Assembly: GCA_020846745.1 (NCBI GenBank)
Contig: JADLDI010000077.1
Span: 61,674 to 125,673, forward strand
DNA: 64,000 nt
Origin: Bryobacterales bacterium
GTDB lineage: Bacteria; Acidobacteriota; Terriglobia; Bryobacterales; Bryobacteraceae
Reading direction: 5' to 3'
A program made the translations under genes and the position numbers. Shown in pieces: positions 26,747 to 36,994 of the stretch (position 1 is the first letter of the stretch; each line of letters starts with the position of its first letter). The notes beneath the pieces are model-generated. The model searched no databases, had not been told where the DNA came from, and saw only the letters and a program-made list of their open reading frames with translations.

Positions 26747-29347
26747 CTATCGCTCCGCCTCTTCGCGCTCGTCGTCCTCAATCTCAACCGTCAGCGGCGC
26801 AAACACGGCGTTCCGGGTTCCCGGGTATGGCGTGTTCCACCCGCGCACCTGATGCCAGAGGATACGGTTGAGCCGCGCCGTCGGCGCCGCATCCGGCACG
26901 TCGAACCGCATCTTCATTGAGTCTTTCGCCGCCTGCCGTTCCCGCCCGCGCAACGCCGAAAGCGGCGGGTTCTGTTCGAACAACGAAATCTGCGGTTCCG
27001 CCGCCCGATACGGCTGCAGGTCCGCCGTGTTGGTGAACGAGTTCCGCATGTCGTGAGCAATCAGGTCGAACAGCGACATGGTTGGCAATCCGAGAATCAG
27101 TTCCATCGTCTTCACCATGCTTTGGGTCGAATAGAACGTCGAATCGACATGCCCGCGGCGCACATAAGGGCTCACCACCAGCCCCACGGTCCGGTGCCCG
27201 TCCACATGGTCCACGCCGTTTTGCGCATCGTCCTCGATCACGAAAATCGCCATTTTGGGCCAGAACTTACTCTGCGACAACCCTTCGATAATCTGCCCCA
27301 TCGCATAGTCGTTATCCGCCACCATCGCGCGCGCGGTCGACACGTTCGGAGCCGCGCCGTTCGTGTGGTCGCTCGGCAACTGGATCAGCGTCAGATTGGG
27401 GAACGTCCCCTGCTGTTCCATCTTCTTCAAATCGGCGAGAAACAAGCGGGCGCGAATCACGTCCGGAATCGCGGTCGAATAACTGGGGAAGTTCGGGACC
27501 AGTAACTGGTTCACCCGTGCGATCGGCGAACTTACCTTCCACTCGTTCTGAAAATCCTCGCCTGCCTTCCAGCGCTCAAACAAACGCTTGCGCTCAGTCA
27601 TCGGCACGGGCAGCCGTCCGATGTATTCGCCATAAATCTTGACGGATTTCTTGCGCGCCAGCGCGTAATCCCACAGGAACCCGCCCGACGCGTACGCCAG
27701 CGGATCGGTCCCGTCGAATGGATAACTGCGCCCCGCATAACCCGGCCATAACGCGTACGCCACCTCATTCGCCTGAGTTACCCACTGATGGCCATCCGCG
27801 CTGTTACCGCCGGTGGCGTACAAGTTATCCAGCAACACAAACTCTTCGGCCAGTTTGTGATGGTTGGGAGTTACCTCGCGCCCGAACATCACGAGCGACG
27901 GGTCGCCATTGCCCTGCGGCATGTCGCCGAACACCTGATCGTACGTGCGGTTCTCTTTGATGATATAGACGACATGCTCGATCGGCGACGGATCGCCCGA
28001 CCGTGCCGGCACCGCCGCGGGCTTCGCCGTCGAAGCCGTCACCGGCGCAGCCACCGCGGCGCCGCCCGGCCCCGCCAGTCGCATATGATTGTTCTCCGCC
28101 ACCGCCGTCGAGTAACTCGCGAGTTGCGCCGCATCCGGCATATCCACCACGGCAACCGCTCCACGATAGGCATGGACAAACTTCTTTCCCGGAGCGTCGC
28201 GCCAACCCGATCCCGCCCCTAACAGCGATCCAACGGCAAGCTTGTTACCGTCCTGCGACAGCGCCAATGCATTCGGATACCAGGCCGTAGGAATTAGTCC
28301 CTGTAACTTGCCCGAACCCGTATCCACCACGGCCACGGCATTGATACCGCCACACGCCACCAGCAATCCGGCCCCATCCGGAGTGATGGCCAACGCCGTG
28401 GGTGCGATACCCGTCACCATCTGCGCAAACGGCTGAATCGCGATCGTCTTAACAATCTTCTGCGACCCCGTATCGATCACCGACACGGAGTCTTTATTCG
28501 AGTTAGCGACATATAGCCGCCGGCGCGCTTCGTCCCACACGATGCCCGTCGGATGCAGTTCCACCGGAATCGTGTGAGTCGCCTGAAAGGTCTTCAAGTC
28601 GACCCGTGTAACTGTACCGGTCGCGGCCACGCCGCGCACATCCACCACAACCTTGTCCGCGTCCTTGGCAAGCCCCGTGGGGGCCACCGGCTCGCCCGGT
28701 TTCGGCAGTCGTCCACCCCAGTTCGACACATAGGCCACGCTCCCGTCCCGCGACACAACCGCGCCAAACGGGGCAATGCCGGTATTCGCGCTACCCACCA
28801 ATTGGCCCGTCTTCACATCCACCACCGCCGCTTTGTTGTTCGCGATCAACGGGACCACGGCGAGGTGCTGCGCCGCCCCGTTATCCTGCCGCGCCAGCCC
28901 GATCGCGCCGGCGATAAACGTCCCCAACCGATCCGCCAGTACCGACTTCCTGCCATCCGCCACGGACGCCAGTTGCACACCCACGGGATCGTTCCGATTC
29001 CCTCCGCGAGCCGCCGTGCCAATCAGCGCGCGGTTCCGGCCGGCATCCCAAACCAGACTCTGCAACCCCGGAGTGCCGCCTAAGTTGACCGTCTCCCACA
29101 CCGCGTTCTTCTGCCAGTCGAGGCGGTACAACTTGGTCGCGTTCAGCACCCACAGGTCGGCATCCGTCGACCCGAAGGCCACCCCATAAACCCGCCCGTC
29201 GAAGACACTCGGCACGCCTGCGGGGGTAATCGTCTGCCGCGTCGTCACCGTACCCGGATCGATAACAGAGCGGACCGGTTTCTCGGGCATCTGGGCGAAC
29301 GCTGCCGAGGCAGCGAGCAGTAGGATAGCGGAACGTGTTGTAACCAC
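26747..29347 (-). CDS. Secreted YncE-like beta-propeller fused to a phosphoesterase (PF04185-type) domain
   Basis: 866-residue exported two-domain protein. After a signal peptide (TTRSAILLLAASAAFAQ), residues about 40-440 form a YncE/YVTN-like propeller with repeats such as RRLYVANSNKDSVSVIDTGSQKIV and DGSVAYVSNWGG. A Pro/Ala/Thr-rich linker leads to a phosphoesterase/acid-phosphatase-like domain starting at EHVVYIIKENRTYDQVFGD, with LLDNLYATGGNSADGHQW, FVIEDDAQNGVDHVDGHR and VVSPYVRRG. It probably hydrolyses phosphomono- or diesters outside the cytoplasm. It uses GTG 29347; a 47-bp gap separates it from the PhoD-like gene upstream on the same strand, so the two may share a transcript. Confidence 0.88.
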   Translation of the reverse strand: MVTTRSAILLLAASAAFAQMPEKPVRSVIDPGTVTTRQTITPAGVPSVFDGRVYGVAFGSTDADLWVLNATKLYRLDWQKNAVWETVNLGGTPGLQSLVWDAGRNRALIGTAARGGNRNDPVGVQLASVADGRKSVLADRLGTFIAGAIGLARQDNGAAQHLAVVPLIANNKAAVVDVKTGQLVGSANTGIAPFGAVVSRDGSVAYVSNWGGRLPKPGEPVAPTGLAKDADKVVVDVRGVAATGTVTRVDLKTFQATHTIPVELHPTGIVWDEARRRLYVANSNKDSVSVIDTGSQKIVKTIAIQPFAQMVTGIAPTALAITPDGAGLLVACGGINAVAVVDTGSGKLQGLIPTAWYPNALALSQDGNKLAVGSLLGAGSGWRDAPGKKFVHAYRGAVAVVDMPDAAQLASYSTAVAENNHMRLAGPGGAAVAAPVTASTAKPAAVPARSGDPSPIEHVVYIIKENRTYDQVFGDMPQGNGDPSLVMFGREVTPNHHKLAEEFVLLDNLYATGGNSADGHQWVTQANEVAYALWPGYAGRSYPFDGTDPLAYASGGFLWDYALARKKSVKIYGEYIGRLPVPMTERKRLFERWKAGEDFQNEWKVSSPIARVNQLLVPNFPSYSTAIPDVIRARLFLADLKKMEQQGTFPNLTLIQLPSDHTNGAAPNVSTARAMVADNDYAMGQIIEGLSQSKFWPKMAIFVIEDDAQNGVDHVDGHRTVGLVVSPYVRRGHVDSTFYSTQSMVKTMELILGLPTMSLFDLIAHDMRNSFTNTADLQPYRAAEPQISLFEQNPPLSALRGRERQAAKDSMKMRFDVPDAAPTARLNRILWHQVRGWNTPYPGTRNAVFAPLTVEIEDDEREEAER

Positions 29348-29394
29348 GGTATCGAGGTCAGGTTACAACAGTTGCGAGTAAGGTTTGATGACGA

Positions 29395-31866
29395 TCACCC
29401 GGCCGCCGGACCCGCCGCCACCCGCGCAACGCGCCGCCCTTCCATAAACACCTCGTAGCGGCCCGCCGCCCACACCGGCAGGTCCCGCCTAGCCTCAGCC
29501 AGCCGCACCGTATAGATCACCTTACGTCCGCTCCTCACCTGCACCAGCCCGCGTACGCCGCGCGGCAAATCCAACCGCCAGCGCGCCGCCGCCAGTCCGT
29601 TCGCCCACATGCTGATCGTGATCGGCCAACCGGGATACGGCTTGCCGTCCCACCGCTGCAGATTTGTGAAGGTGATCGTCCGCTTCGGCTTATCGAACTC
29701 GACAATCCCGTATCCCGGTGCGCGATCGTGCAACGCGCCGTAGCCCACCCCAAATTTCTGCGGATTCGCCACGGCGTGTACCGTCATCCGGTTTCCAAAC
29801 CCGTCGCGATACTCGCCTGTATTCCGTGGCGCGCCTGCCTTGTGGTGCGCTCCCTCCGCCGCCGGGTACCACCGCCGCGGAAAGACGTTCGAAATCGCCG
29901 GCGTGCAAAACGCCATCGGACCATCGTTGAATTCATCGATGCCATACTGCAGCGTCGACGCCAGGTGCTGGTCGCCGGCGATGTGGACCGCCAGACACGA
30001 CCGTGCAGCTCGCAGCGCGCGGTTCCGCGGCGTCTGCGGCCACCCGTTCGAATCGTGGTCCATCGTCAGCTTCTCATTCGCCGCATACCCACCCAGCGGC
30101 TCGATCTTCAGCGACCCCGTCACCGCATCGCTCATCGCCTCGCGCGGCAGCGTGCACAGATTACAGAAGATGGTCTGCGACACCATCGCCTTCATCTCAG
30201 CGCCCTTCCAGTCCTGTGCCCAGCGCTCCAGGAAGCGCTCCTGTCGGTCGCCCAGCAGATGTGCACCGGCCACATCCCCTTGCGTCGCCGCGTTCCAATT
30301 CGGGTTCTGCGGCCCCCCATTCCGGATCTTCGCCTCCGGCATCAGCGCCTTCGGCGCCGACTTGAACTTCCGGTCTTCCAGAATCGCGAAACTCACACCG
30401 CCCCACACCAGGTCCGTAAAGTAGACGCCAATCCCCTGATCCACCGGAACCGCATCGGCCGCATCCGGCAAATGCGATACCTGTGTCCGCTGCACCATAT
30501 TTACCCACCGCGCTTCCATCGTGAACCCGCCCGAGTCCTGCCCATCCTGCTGGTTCACCCCCGGTTCCAGCGGATTCACCCCATCCGGATACTCCGCCTT
30601 CCGCCCCGCCGCGCCCCAAACATTCCCGTGATACACATCATGGTCGTCCGGCATCGAAACGCACGGAATGTCCTTCATCAGCTCCCGCCACGCCCACCCG
30701 AACATGTACCACTTACGCAAATAATCCAGCCGCGCCGCCTCCAGTGGTCCGCGCTGAATCCCATATCCGCCATTTGCCTCATACAATTGATCGCCCGTAA
30801 ACAGCAGCAGGTCGGGCTTCACTCCTGCCAGCGACCGTGCAATCTCGGCATGCGGAAACCCAAACTCACCCTGACAGGTCAGCGCCGCCACCACTAGCCT
30901 CGGCTTATCCACCGGATCGCGCGGGATCGTCCCCCGCAACCGGTCAGCGCCGTACGCCACCTCGTAGGCCGCCTCGCGTGCCGAATCCCAGTTGTCCACC
31001 CGCAGCACTGCCGTCGATGTCAGCGGCTCCACATCCGCTTTCGCCAAGATCTTCCCGTTTACCCGCAACTCCACCAGCGGATACGGTTCGCCCTCGCTCG
31101 GAGCCATTTGAACCGCCATTTTCAAGGTCCCGCGCGACACCGTGAACTGATTGAACAGGATGGGTCCCCACGCGCGTTCGTCCTGCACACGGACCCGTTC
31201 CCCCTCCAGTTTCCAGTCCCGAAACCAGAACCGGCACTCGCCTCCACGCGCCTGCGCCGGCTTCCCCGTATTCGCCTGCAGTGGCTCGGCCGGAAACCGC
31301 GGATCATGCGGCTGATACGCCCCCGCGTGCGATACCAGCGCCACGCCGCCGCTGGTCTTCTCCGCCCCCAACTCCCGCTCCACCACCACGCCCCCGGCCG
31401 AAAGCTTCGCGCGCGTCCCGCTCACTTCGAGCGTCAGCGTCAAATCGGTCAAATCCGCGACCTTCTCTGCCGACCGCTGCCGTCCAACAAACAACGTGCC
31501 ATCCGCCAACACCCCAGCTTCGAAGCCAAGCCCTTTGATCGCCGTATCCCGATAGTCGTTGAAGAATCCGCGCATGCCGAACCGAAACCCGGCCCACCCC
31601 TCCCGCGGCCCAGTTAGCGCCCCCATCCGCACCGACATCCGAAACCCGCCATCGCCTCCATCCACGACCTCGCGCGTCAGCCAAAACACGTTCCGGTCCC
31701 CACCCGAAACATGACACTCCATCCGCCCCTCGCCCATCCGCCAATCCTGCAACGGATTCGCCCAATACTGCTTCCCCAGCCAAACCCGCGTGCCCTCAGC
31801 CCCACGCATCCACTGCGTCCAAGCCGGCAGCGCAGCCACCGTTTTCAGTAACCTTCGCCTGTGCAT
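29395..31866 (-). CDS. Exported PhoD-like alkaline phosphatase/metallophosphoesterase
   Basis: About 823-residue protein. The ORF opens at 32073, but its first 69 codons look non-coding; ATG 31866 gives a Tat-type leader (MHRRRLLKTVAALPAWTQW). The N-terminal part holds a LamG-like sandwich (residues about 30-240). The C-terminal two thirds carry PhoD/calcineurin-like metal motifs: LLLFTGDQLYE, PCVSMPDDHDVYHGN, AMVSQTIFCNLC, HIAGDQHLAS, and a final beta-rich segment. PhoD enzymes release phosphate from diesters and teichoic-acid-like polymers. Its neighbour is another phosphoesterase, which suggests phosphorus scavenging. It is divergent from the alpha/beta hydrolase with 85 bp between them. 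Confidence 0.85.
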   Translation of the reverse strand: MHRRRLLKTVAALPAWTQWMRGAEGTRVWLGKQYWANPLQDWRMGEGRMECHVSGGDRNVFWLTREVVDGGDGGFRMSVRMGALTGPREGWAGFRFGMRGFFNDYRDTAIKGLGFEAGVLADGTLFVGRQRSAEKVADLTDLTLTLEVSGTRAKLSAGGVVVERELGAEKTSGGVALVSHAGAYQPHDPRFPAEPLQANTGKPAQARGGECRFWFRDWKLEGERVRVQDERAWGPILFNQFTVSRGTLKMAVQMAPSEGEPYPLVELRVNGKILAKADVEPLTSTAVLRVDNWDSAREAAYEVAYGADRLRGTIPRDPVDKPRLVVAALTCQGEFGFPHAEIARSLAGVKPDLLLFTGDQLYEANGGYGIQRGPLEAARLDYLRKWYMFGWAWRELMKDIPCVSMPDDHDVYHGNVWGAAGRKAEYPDGVNPLEPGVNQQDGQDSGGFTMEARWVNMVQRTQVSHLPDAADAVPVDQGIGVYFTDLVWGGVSFAILEDRKFKSAPKALMPEAKIRNGGPQNPNWNAATQGDVAGAHLLGDRQERFLERWAQDWKGAEMKAMVSQTIFCNLCTLPREAMSDAVTGSLKIEPLGGYAANEKLTMDHDSNGWPQTPRNRALRAARSCLAVHIAGDQHLASTLQYGIDEFNDGPMAFCTPAISNVFPRRWYPAAEGAHHKAGAPRNTGEYRDGFGNRMTVHAVANPQKFGVGYGALHDRAPGYGIVEFDKPKRTITFTNLQRWDGKPYPGWPITISMWANGLAAARWRLDLPRGVRGLVQVRSGRKVIYTVRLAEARRDLPVWAAGRYEVFMEGRRVARVAAGPAAG

Positions 31867-31951
31867 CGAATTGATGATCGCACCAGCACCACCGCGAGAG
31901 ACGCCAAACACGCGCACAAATCGTAGGGCCGCCTTTGGTAACGTAAGCCAA

Positions 31952-33151
31952 ATGAAGATGCGGTCCCTCATCCTGCTGACGGCCACCCTCACGTGTCTCA
32001 AAGCGGCGGACGCTTTCCCCTGGAACTGGGCCGAATTGCAGCGCCCGCCACGCACCTTCACCCCGCCGCACAACGACGAGCCTGGCGTGAAGGCGCTTTG
32101 GTATGAAGGGACGGCTTACAAAGGCCGCCCCACACGTGTATTCGCCTACTACGGCGCGCCCCAGCGGAATGGCAATGAAAAGTTGCCGGCCATGGTGCTG
32201 ATCCATGGGGGAGGCGGCACCGCCTTCGCCGAATGGGTGCGCCTGTGGAACGCTCGCGGGTACGCCGCTATCGCTATGGATACCACCGGTGCTGTCCCGC
32301 GAAAAGCCGGTGACGAAAAGACGCTCTGGAACCCACAGCGGAGCCGCACCGAACATTCCGGACCCGCCGGTTGGGGGGATTTTGCCAACGTCGATCTTCC
32401 GCCTGAAGATCAATGGACCTACCACGCAGTCGCCGCCGCCATCCGCGCCCACTCCCTGATCCGCTCGTTTCCGGAAGTGGACCCGAAACGGATCGGTGTA
32501 ACCGGCATCTCTTGGGGCGGCTACCTGACCTCGATCGTCGCCGGCGTGGACCCCCGGTTCCGGTTTGCAGCGCCGGTGTACGGCTGCGGCTTTCTCGGCG
32601 AAGATTCGGCCTGGCTGAACGAATTCGCGAAGCTTGGTCCGAAGCGGGCCGGCCGTTGGCTGTCGTTGTGGGACCCTTCACAGTACCTGGGCCGTGCACG
32701 GATGCCGATGCTGTGGGTGAATGGGACAAACGATTTCGCCTACCCGCCTCCTTCGTGGCGGAAGTCTCACCGCCTGCCCAAAGGTCCGCGGACGCTCGCG
32801 TTTCGAGTGCGGATGCCGCACGGACACCCTCCTGGCGCCAAGCCCGAAGAGATCTTCTATTTCGCCGATCATGTCTTGCGCAAGGGACCTCCGCCCGCGC
32901 GAGTACAGGCCCAGGGTTTCGACGGCGGAAAAGCGTGGCTGCGGTTCTCAGCCCGGCAGCCAGTTGTAAAAGCCGAACTCGCCTATACCCGCGATCGCGG
33001 AAAATGGCAGGACCGGAAGTGGGAAACCGCGTCCGCGGAGTTGTCCAAGAATCGCGCCTCCGCCGCTGTGCCGGCCGATGCCACCGCCTACTTCATCAAC
33101 CTGTTCGACACCCACGGCCGTGTGGTTAGCGGCGAACATAGGGACCGATAA
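31952..33151 (+). CDS. Secreted alpha/beta hydrolase (acetylxylan esterase/dienelactone-hydrolase-like)
   Basis: 399-residue esterase or peptidase of the alpha/beta hydrolase fold. The ORF is open from 31790, but ATG 31952 begins a signal peptide (MKMRSLILLTATLTCLKAADA). The oxyanion HGGGG motif (LIHGGGGTAFAEW) and the nucleophile elbow GISWGG with Ser near residue 187 are clear; MLWVNGTNDFAYP and RMPHGHPPG carry the expected Asp and His. A small beta domain follows the catalytic His (about residues 315-399). It is likely to de-esterify extracellular polysaccharides, but a peptidase cannot be excluded. It stands alone, 103 bp before the M16 operon. Confidence 0.87.
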   Translation: MKMRSLILLTATLTCLKAADAFPWNWAELQRPPRTFTPPHNDEPGVKALWYEGTAYKGRPTRVFAYYGAPQRNGNEKLPAMVLIHGGGGTAFAEWVRLWNARGYAAIAMDTTGAVPRKAGDEKTLWNPQRSRTEHSGPAGWGDFANVDLPPEDQWTYHAVAAAIRAHSLIRSFPEVDPKRIGVTGISWGGYLTSIVAGVDPRFRFAAPVYGCGFLGEDSAWLNEFAKLGPKRAGRWLSLWDPSQYLGRARMPMLWVNGTNDFAYPPPSWRKSHRLPKGPRTLAFRVRMPHGHPPGAKPEEIFYFADHVLRKGPPPARVQAQGFDGGKAWLRFSARQPVVKAELAYTRDRGKWQDRKWETASAELSKNRASAAVPADATAYFINLFDTHGRVVSGEHRDR

Positions 33152-33254
33152 GTTGCACACGCCGCCTGGTGAACCGTGAAAGCGGCTTCCTGGCGCGAGG
33201 CCGCAAGCTCGAATCTAATCTGTCCGCCCCGAACGGCCGATACACTAGAAGAAC

Positions 33255-34757
33255 ATGACCTTATTCGGCCGTGCGGTATGGGTGTGGCTACTGGTAGCAG
33301 TCGTGCAAGGGGCGCCACTGGACAAACTAGCCGCGGGCGTGTCGGAGTTCACGCTCGCCAATGGCCTTCGCGTGATCGTGTTGGAACGCCATGCCACGCC
33401 TGTCGTCGCTTTCCATTTACGGTCGCGAATGGGCAGCGCGGACGAGCCACCGGGAAAGAGCGGTGTCAGCCTGATGGTGGAAACCATGTTCTTCCGGGGC
33501 GGCGAGTTGACGGGCAGTACAGACCCGGCGACTGAGTCCAGCACGCTGGCCAAGGCGGAGGAGTGGTTCGACCAGCGGGACGCGGAACTGGCCCGTGGCT
33601 CTGCGGCCAACCTATTGACAGCTCAGGATTACAAGCTGAAGGCCAGAGTGCTGATCGACAGCGTCTCCCGGCTGGGAGTGGAGGCGGCCGTCGCACGCGG
33701 ATTTGCGATCAATCAGTTCGAAAACGTCGGGTTCCACGTACGGGCAGACTCCACCGATCTCGCCGCCACCGGTCCAGCCAATCGTGCCGAACTGTGGTTC
33801 CGCCTTGTAGGCGACTGGCTGCAGCGGCCGTCGCTCAGAGGCTATTACGCGGATCGGGAGAACCTGCAGATGGAACTGGAACAGCGCCAGCGCAATTCGA
33901 TTGTCGCGAAGCTTCACGCCACGCTGCTGCCCGCGGCGTTCGCCACCCAGCCCTACTCAAAGCTCGCCGCCGCTGCCGGCGAGTTGGAGAATGCGCGGGC
34001 GAGAGACGCGGTCGCATTTATTAGAACCGCCTTCAGCGGCAGGAATCTTGTGCTTGCCATTGTCGGCGATATCGGCGTCGACTCTGCCCGCAGCCTGGCT
34101 GAGACCTACTTTGGGAAGCTGCCCGCCGGCACGTCCCCCGATTGGAAGCCCTCTGAGCCGCAGTTGCTGCAGACGGAAAAGAGGCTCCAGTTGACCGACG
34201 ACAACGAATCGATATGGTCCGTTTCGTGGTTGCGGCCAAGCCGTGGCCATGCGGACGATGTCGCGTTTGACGTAATGGCGGCGCTCCTCAATGGCGACGC
34301 CGAGGCGCCGCTGCGCAGGGAACTCATGGGCGATCGTCCGCTGGCAAACCACATCCAGGTAACGCCGGCGTTTCCGTCAGACCGGTTCGGATCGCTATTC
34401 TCGATCGTCGTGGCGCCATCGCTCGGGGCGGATCCGAAAGAGATTGAAGCCGCGGTCCAGCGCGCAATCAAAAGCTTGGCTGAACAACCGGTGGATGCGG
34501 CAGCTTTGGCGAGCGCCAAGACACGCATTGAGGCAAAAGTATTTCAGGATTTCAGCAGCCATGCCGGTTTGGCGCACTTCCTCGCTCGAACGAGTTCCGA
34601 CAACGGAAGTACGGCCCGGTTTGCCGCCACCTATGCCACGATTCAAAGCATCGGTGCTGAGGCGGTTCAGAAGTTGGCGGTTCGGTATTTAAAGGATAGC
34701 CAACGTATCGTGGTGAGCGGCGGGCAAGGCCAAGGCACAACCGGAGACGCCGAATGA
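33255..34757 (+). CDS. Secreted M16-family protein lacking the HxxEH zinc motif
   Basis: 500-residue M16B-like (processing-peptidase-like) protein with a signal peptide (VWVWLLVAVVQGA). The N-terminal strand FTLANGLRVIVLERHATPVVAFHLR is typical M16. Where active members have HxxEH, this protein has G-V-S-L-M-V-E-T-M-F-F-R-G-G: the two zinc His become Leu73 and Thr77, and only Glu76 remains. It should therefore be catalytically dead. The second half (RLQLTDDNESIWSVSWLRPSRGH and later) resembles the M16 C-terminal domain. It overlaps the next gene by ATGA. M16 proteins usually pair as one active and one inactive chain, but the partner here is also degenerate. Confidence 0.88.
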   Translation: MTLFGRAVWVWLLVAVVQGAPLDKLAAGVSEFTLANGLRVIVLERHATPVVAFHLRSRMGSADEPPGKSGVSLMVETMFFRGGELTGSTDPATESSTLAKAEEWFDQRDAELARGSAANLLTAQDYKLKARVLIDSVSRLGVEAAVARGFAINQFENVGFHVRADSTDLAATGPANRAELWFRLVGDWLQRPSLRGYYADRENLQMELEQRQRNSIVAKLHATLLPAAFATQPYSKLAAAAGELENARARDAVAFIRTAFSGRNLVLAIVGDIGVDSARSLAETYFGKLPAGTSPDWKPSEPQLLQTEKRLQLTDDNESIWSVSWLRPSRGHADDVAFDVMAALLNGDAEAPLRRELMGDRPLANHIQVTPAFPSDRFGSLFSIVVAPSLGADPKEIEAAVQRAIKSLAEQPVDAAALASAKTRIEAKVFQDFSSHAGLAHFLARTSSDNGSTARFAATYATIQSIGAEAVQKLAVRYLKDSQRIVVSGGQGQGTTGDAE

Positions 34758-36994
34758 GGTGCTCAGTAGCGTGGCTGGCATGTGCTCTCGCGCTGGCCCA
34801 GGTTCCCGCACAGAAGAAATCGGCAGAGAAGCAGCCCGCAGAGAAGAAGCCGGCTGCCAAGAACGCCAAGGCCGCGAAAGTGGCCGCCACGTCAGAGGCC
34901 TCCAGTTCCGTGGCAAAGAGCGTGGCAACCCGGCCGGCGCCGAAGAAGGAAGCCCGGCCGTTCGACGCGCAGTTTGGGTTGTCCTTACCCGCGCCGCGGC
35001 CCCTGCGCCTGCCCGGCGGCGACCGATGGCAGCTTTCGAACGGCCTACGTGTGGTGGTGTTGCCGGAACCGAAAATCCCAATCGTACAGGCTACGCTCGT
35101 TGTGGCAGCCGGTTCACTGGCCGACCCAGCCGAAAAGGCCGGGTTGGCGGATATAACCGCCAAAGCCCTGCGCGGGGGCGGTTCAGTCAACTTCGCGGGC
35201 GTGAAGTTCGATCGGGAGTTGAACGGCCTTGGGGCCTCGCTCAACGTGAAGGCACAGGAGCGCGTCACCGCCTGTACGCTTACGGCGCCGAGCGATCGTT
35301 TTGGCAAAGCGGCCGTGCTGCTGGCCGACATCGTCCTGAATCCCGGGTTCGATCCCGACGCGTTCGATCTGGTGCGCGGTGAACTGCGGAGCCAGATCGG
35401 TAAGCGGAACGAGCTTGCCGACCAAATTGCCAACCGTGAGTTTTGGCGGATAGTGTATGGCCCCAACAACCCGTCGGCGAGGCGCATGGAATACGAACAC
35501 CTCGACAATATCGGGCCGGAGGACGCTGACCTGTTCTACTCCACCTACTACCGTCCAGGCACAGCGGTTCTGATCATCCACGGGGATATTGAAACAGCAT
35601 CCGCGAAGCAGCTGGTCGATCGCTTGTTCTCATCCTGGAAGCCGGGCAAGGCGGAGATTAAGGCGCCCGCCCCGGGTGCTCAGCCAAAGCCGGGAGTATA
35701 CCTGGCCGACAAGAAAGACGCACCAATGAGCGCGGTGGTAATGGGCTTTGCCGTTCCGCCCGCTACCGCCAGGCAAACCGCTGCCGCCGGCGTCGCCATC
35801 GAGATCGTGGCCGGGGGCCCCGGCAGCCGGTTGGAACCGGTGCTGCGGGATAAGAAGGCTTGGGAGGCCGTTGCGGTCGCGCGCTGGATAGCGAACGATA
35901 ACCAGCCCGGGGCTCTCCAGTTTACCGGGCGGTGCAAGCCGGCCTACACCACCGATATGATCCAGGCTGTTTTGCGGGAGTTCGACGGCGTCAAGAGTGT
36001 GCCGTTCACGGAAACTGAGGTGCGCGACGCCTCCGCAAGGCTACTGGCCCGCGGCGTGATGCAGTGGCAAAACCCGGGGTTGTTATTGGCCGAGAACGAA
36101 GCTCACGCGGTGATTGAAGGGCGAAACTCCTATGTGCCCGACGAGCAGGCTGAAATCGCGGCCGTTACCCGCGAACAGGCGGTCGCCGCATTCAACGAAC
36201 TGTGGAAGCCATCTAACCTTGTCATCACCGTAGTGGGAAGTCCCACATTGTTCGACCATCCTCTAGCCGACCTGAATCGGCCCGTCGAACTCATCGACCT
36301 TACGATTCCGCCTCCCCCTCCCTTGCAGCCCAGAACCGACCCGGACAGCCTTTCCCGCGGCAAACAATGGCTCGAGCGTATTCAAGCGGCCATGGGCGGA
36401 ACCGATCGCTTGAAGGCCGTGAAAGACTTCATGATGGCAAGCGAAGGCAGCTATTGGCGTGGCCGCTCGACTACCTCTATCAAACAAACAGACTGGTGGA
36501 TGGCACCGGGCGTTTTCAGGCAGCACCAGGCGATCCCCATCGGAGAAGTAACCGCTTTTTACGACGGCGCTATCGGTTGGCTCGGGCGCGAACGGTTCAT
36601 TGCAGCCATGCCGCCGAATACGCTGCGGCAGGTCCGGACCGAGATCTTCCAACTGTTGTTCACGCTGGTGCAAAGCAACCATATGCCAGACCGCACCGTC
36701 TGTTCATTAGGGGCGAACATTGTCCAGGTCACTGACGATAAAGGACAGGGTGTACGCCTCTATATCAACGAGAAGACGGCGCTCCCCTCACGCGTTGCCT
36801 ATCTCTCGGTTCAGCCTGGGGGCGAGTCGATCATGGTGGAGCAGACCTACGAGGATTGGCGCGAGTACGATGGCATAAAAATGCCGACCACATACCGCAT
36901 CCGGCACAATGGACATAAGTTTACCGACATGCGAGTGACCGCACTTAAGTTCAATAGCGGCTTGAAAGTTAAGGACTTGGAGCGCAAACCGTGA
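34754..36994 (+). CDS. Secreted M16-family protein, zinc motif lost, fused to a LolA-like C-terminal domain
   Basis: 746 residues: signal peptide, a Lys/Ala-rich low-complexity linker (about residues 20-70), M16-like N and C domains (WQLSNGLRVVVLPEPKIP ... RPGTAVLIIHGDIETASAKQLVDRLFSSW; about 80-510), then about 220 residues opening with AMGGTDRLKAVKDFMM that look like an outer-membrane lipoprotein-sorting (LolA/LolB-like) beta fold. The zinc-motif position reads G-L-A-D-I-T-A-K-A-L-R-G-G-G: Asp133, Ala136 and Lys137 replace His, Glu and His. Catalysis is unlikely. It is translationally coupled to the genes on both sides (ATGA and GTGA overlaps), pointing to one complex in the periplasm. Confidence 0.87.
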   Translation: MRCSVAWLACALALAQVPAQKKSAEKQPAEKKPAAKNAKAAKVAATSEASSSVAKSVATRPAPKKEARPFDAQFGLSLPAPRPLRLPGGDRWQLSNGLRVVVLPEPKIPIVQATLVVAAGSLADPAEKAGLADITAKALRGGGSVNFAGVKFDRELNGLGASLNVKAQERVTACTLTAPSDRFGKAAVLLADIVLNPGFDPDAFDLVRGELRSQIGKRNELADQIANREFWRIVYGPNNPSARRMEYEHLDNIGPEDADLFYSTYYRPGTAVLIIHGDIETASAKQLVDRLFSSWKPGKAEIKAPAPGAQPKPGVYLADKKDAPMSAVVMGFAVPPATARQTAAAGVAIEIVAGGPGSRLEPVLRDKKAWEAVAVARWIANDNQPGALQFTGRCKPAYTTDMIQAVLREFDGVKSVPFTETEVRDASARLLARGVMQWQNPGLLLAENEAHAVIEGRNSYVPDEQAEIAAVTREQAVAAFNELWKPSNLVITVVGSPTLFDHPLADLNRPVELIDLTIPPPPPLQPRTDPDSLSRGKQWLERIQAAMGGTDRLKAVKDFMMASEGSYWRGRSTTSIKQTDWWMAPGVFRQHQAIPIGEVTAFYDGAIGWLGRERFIAAMPPNTLRQVRTEIFQLLFTLVQSNHMPDRTVCSLGANIVQVTDDKGQGVRLYINEKTALPSRVAYLSVQPGGESIMVEQTYEDWREYDGIKMPTTYRIRHNGHKFTDMRVTALKFNSGLKVKDLERKP

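Noticed and set aside
29728-30897. 389-aa plus-strand ORF opposite the PhoD-like gene
   Set aside because: Arg/His/Pro-rich shadow; the PhoD-like frame has all metal motifs.
31867-32073. N-terminal extension of the PhoD-like ORF
   Set aside because: 69 residues without signal or domain character; the ATG at 31866 starts a Tat leader.
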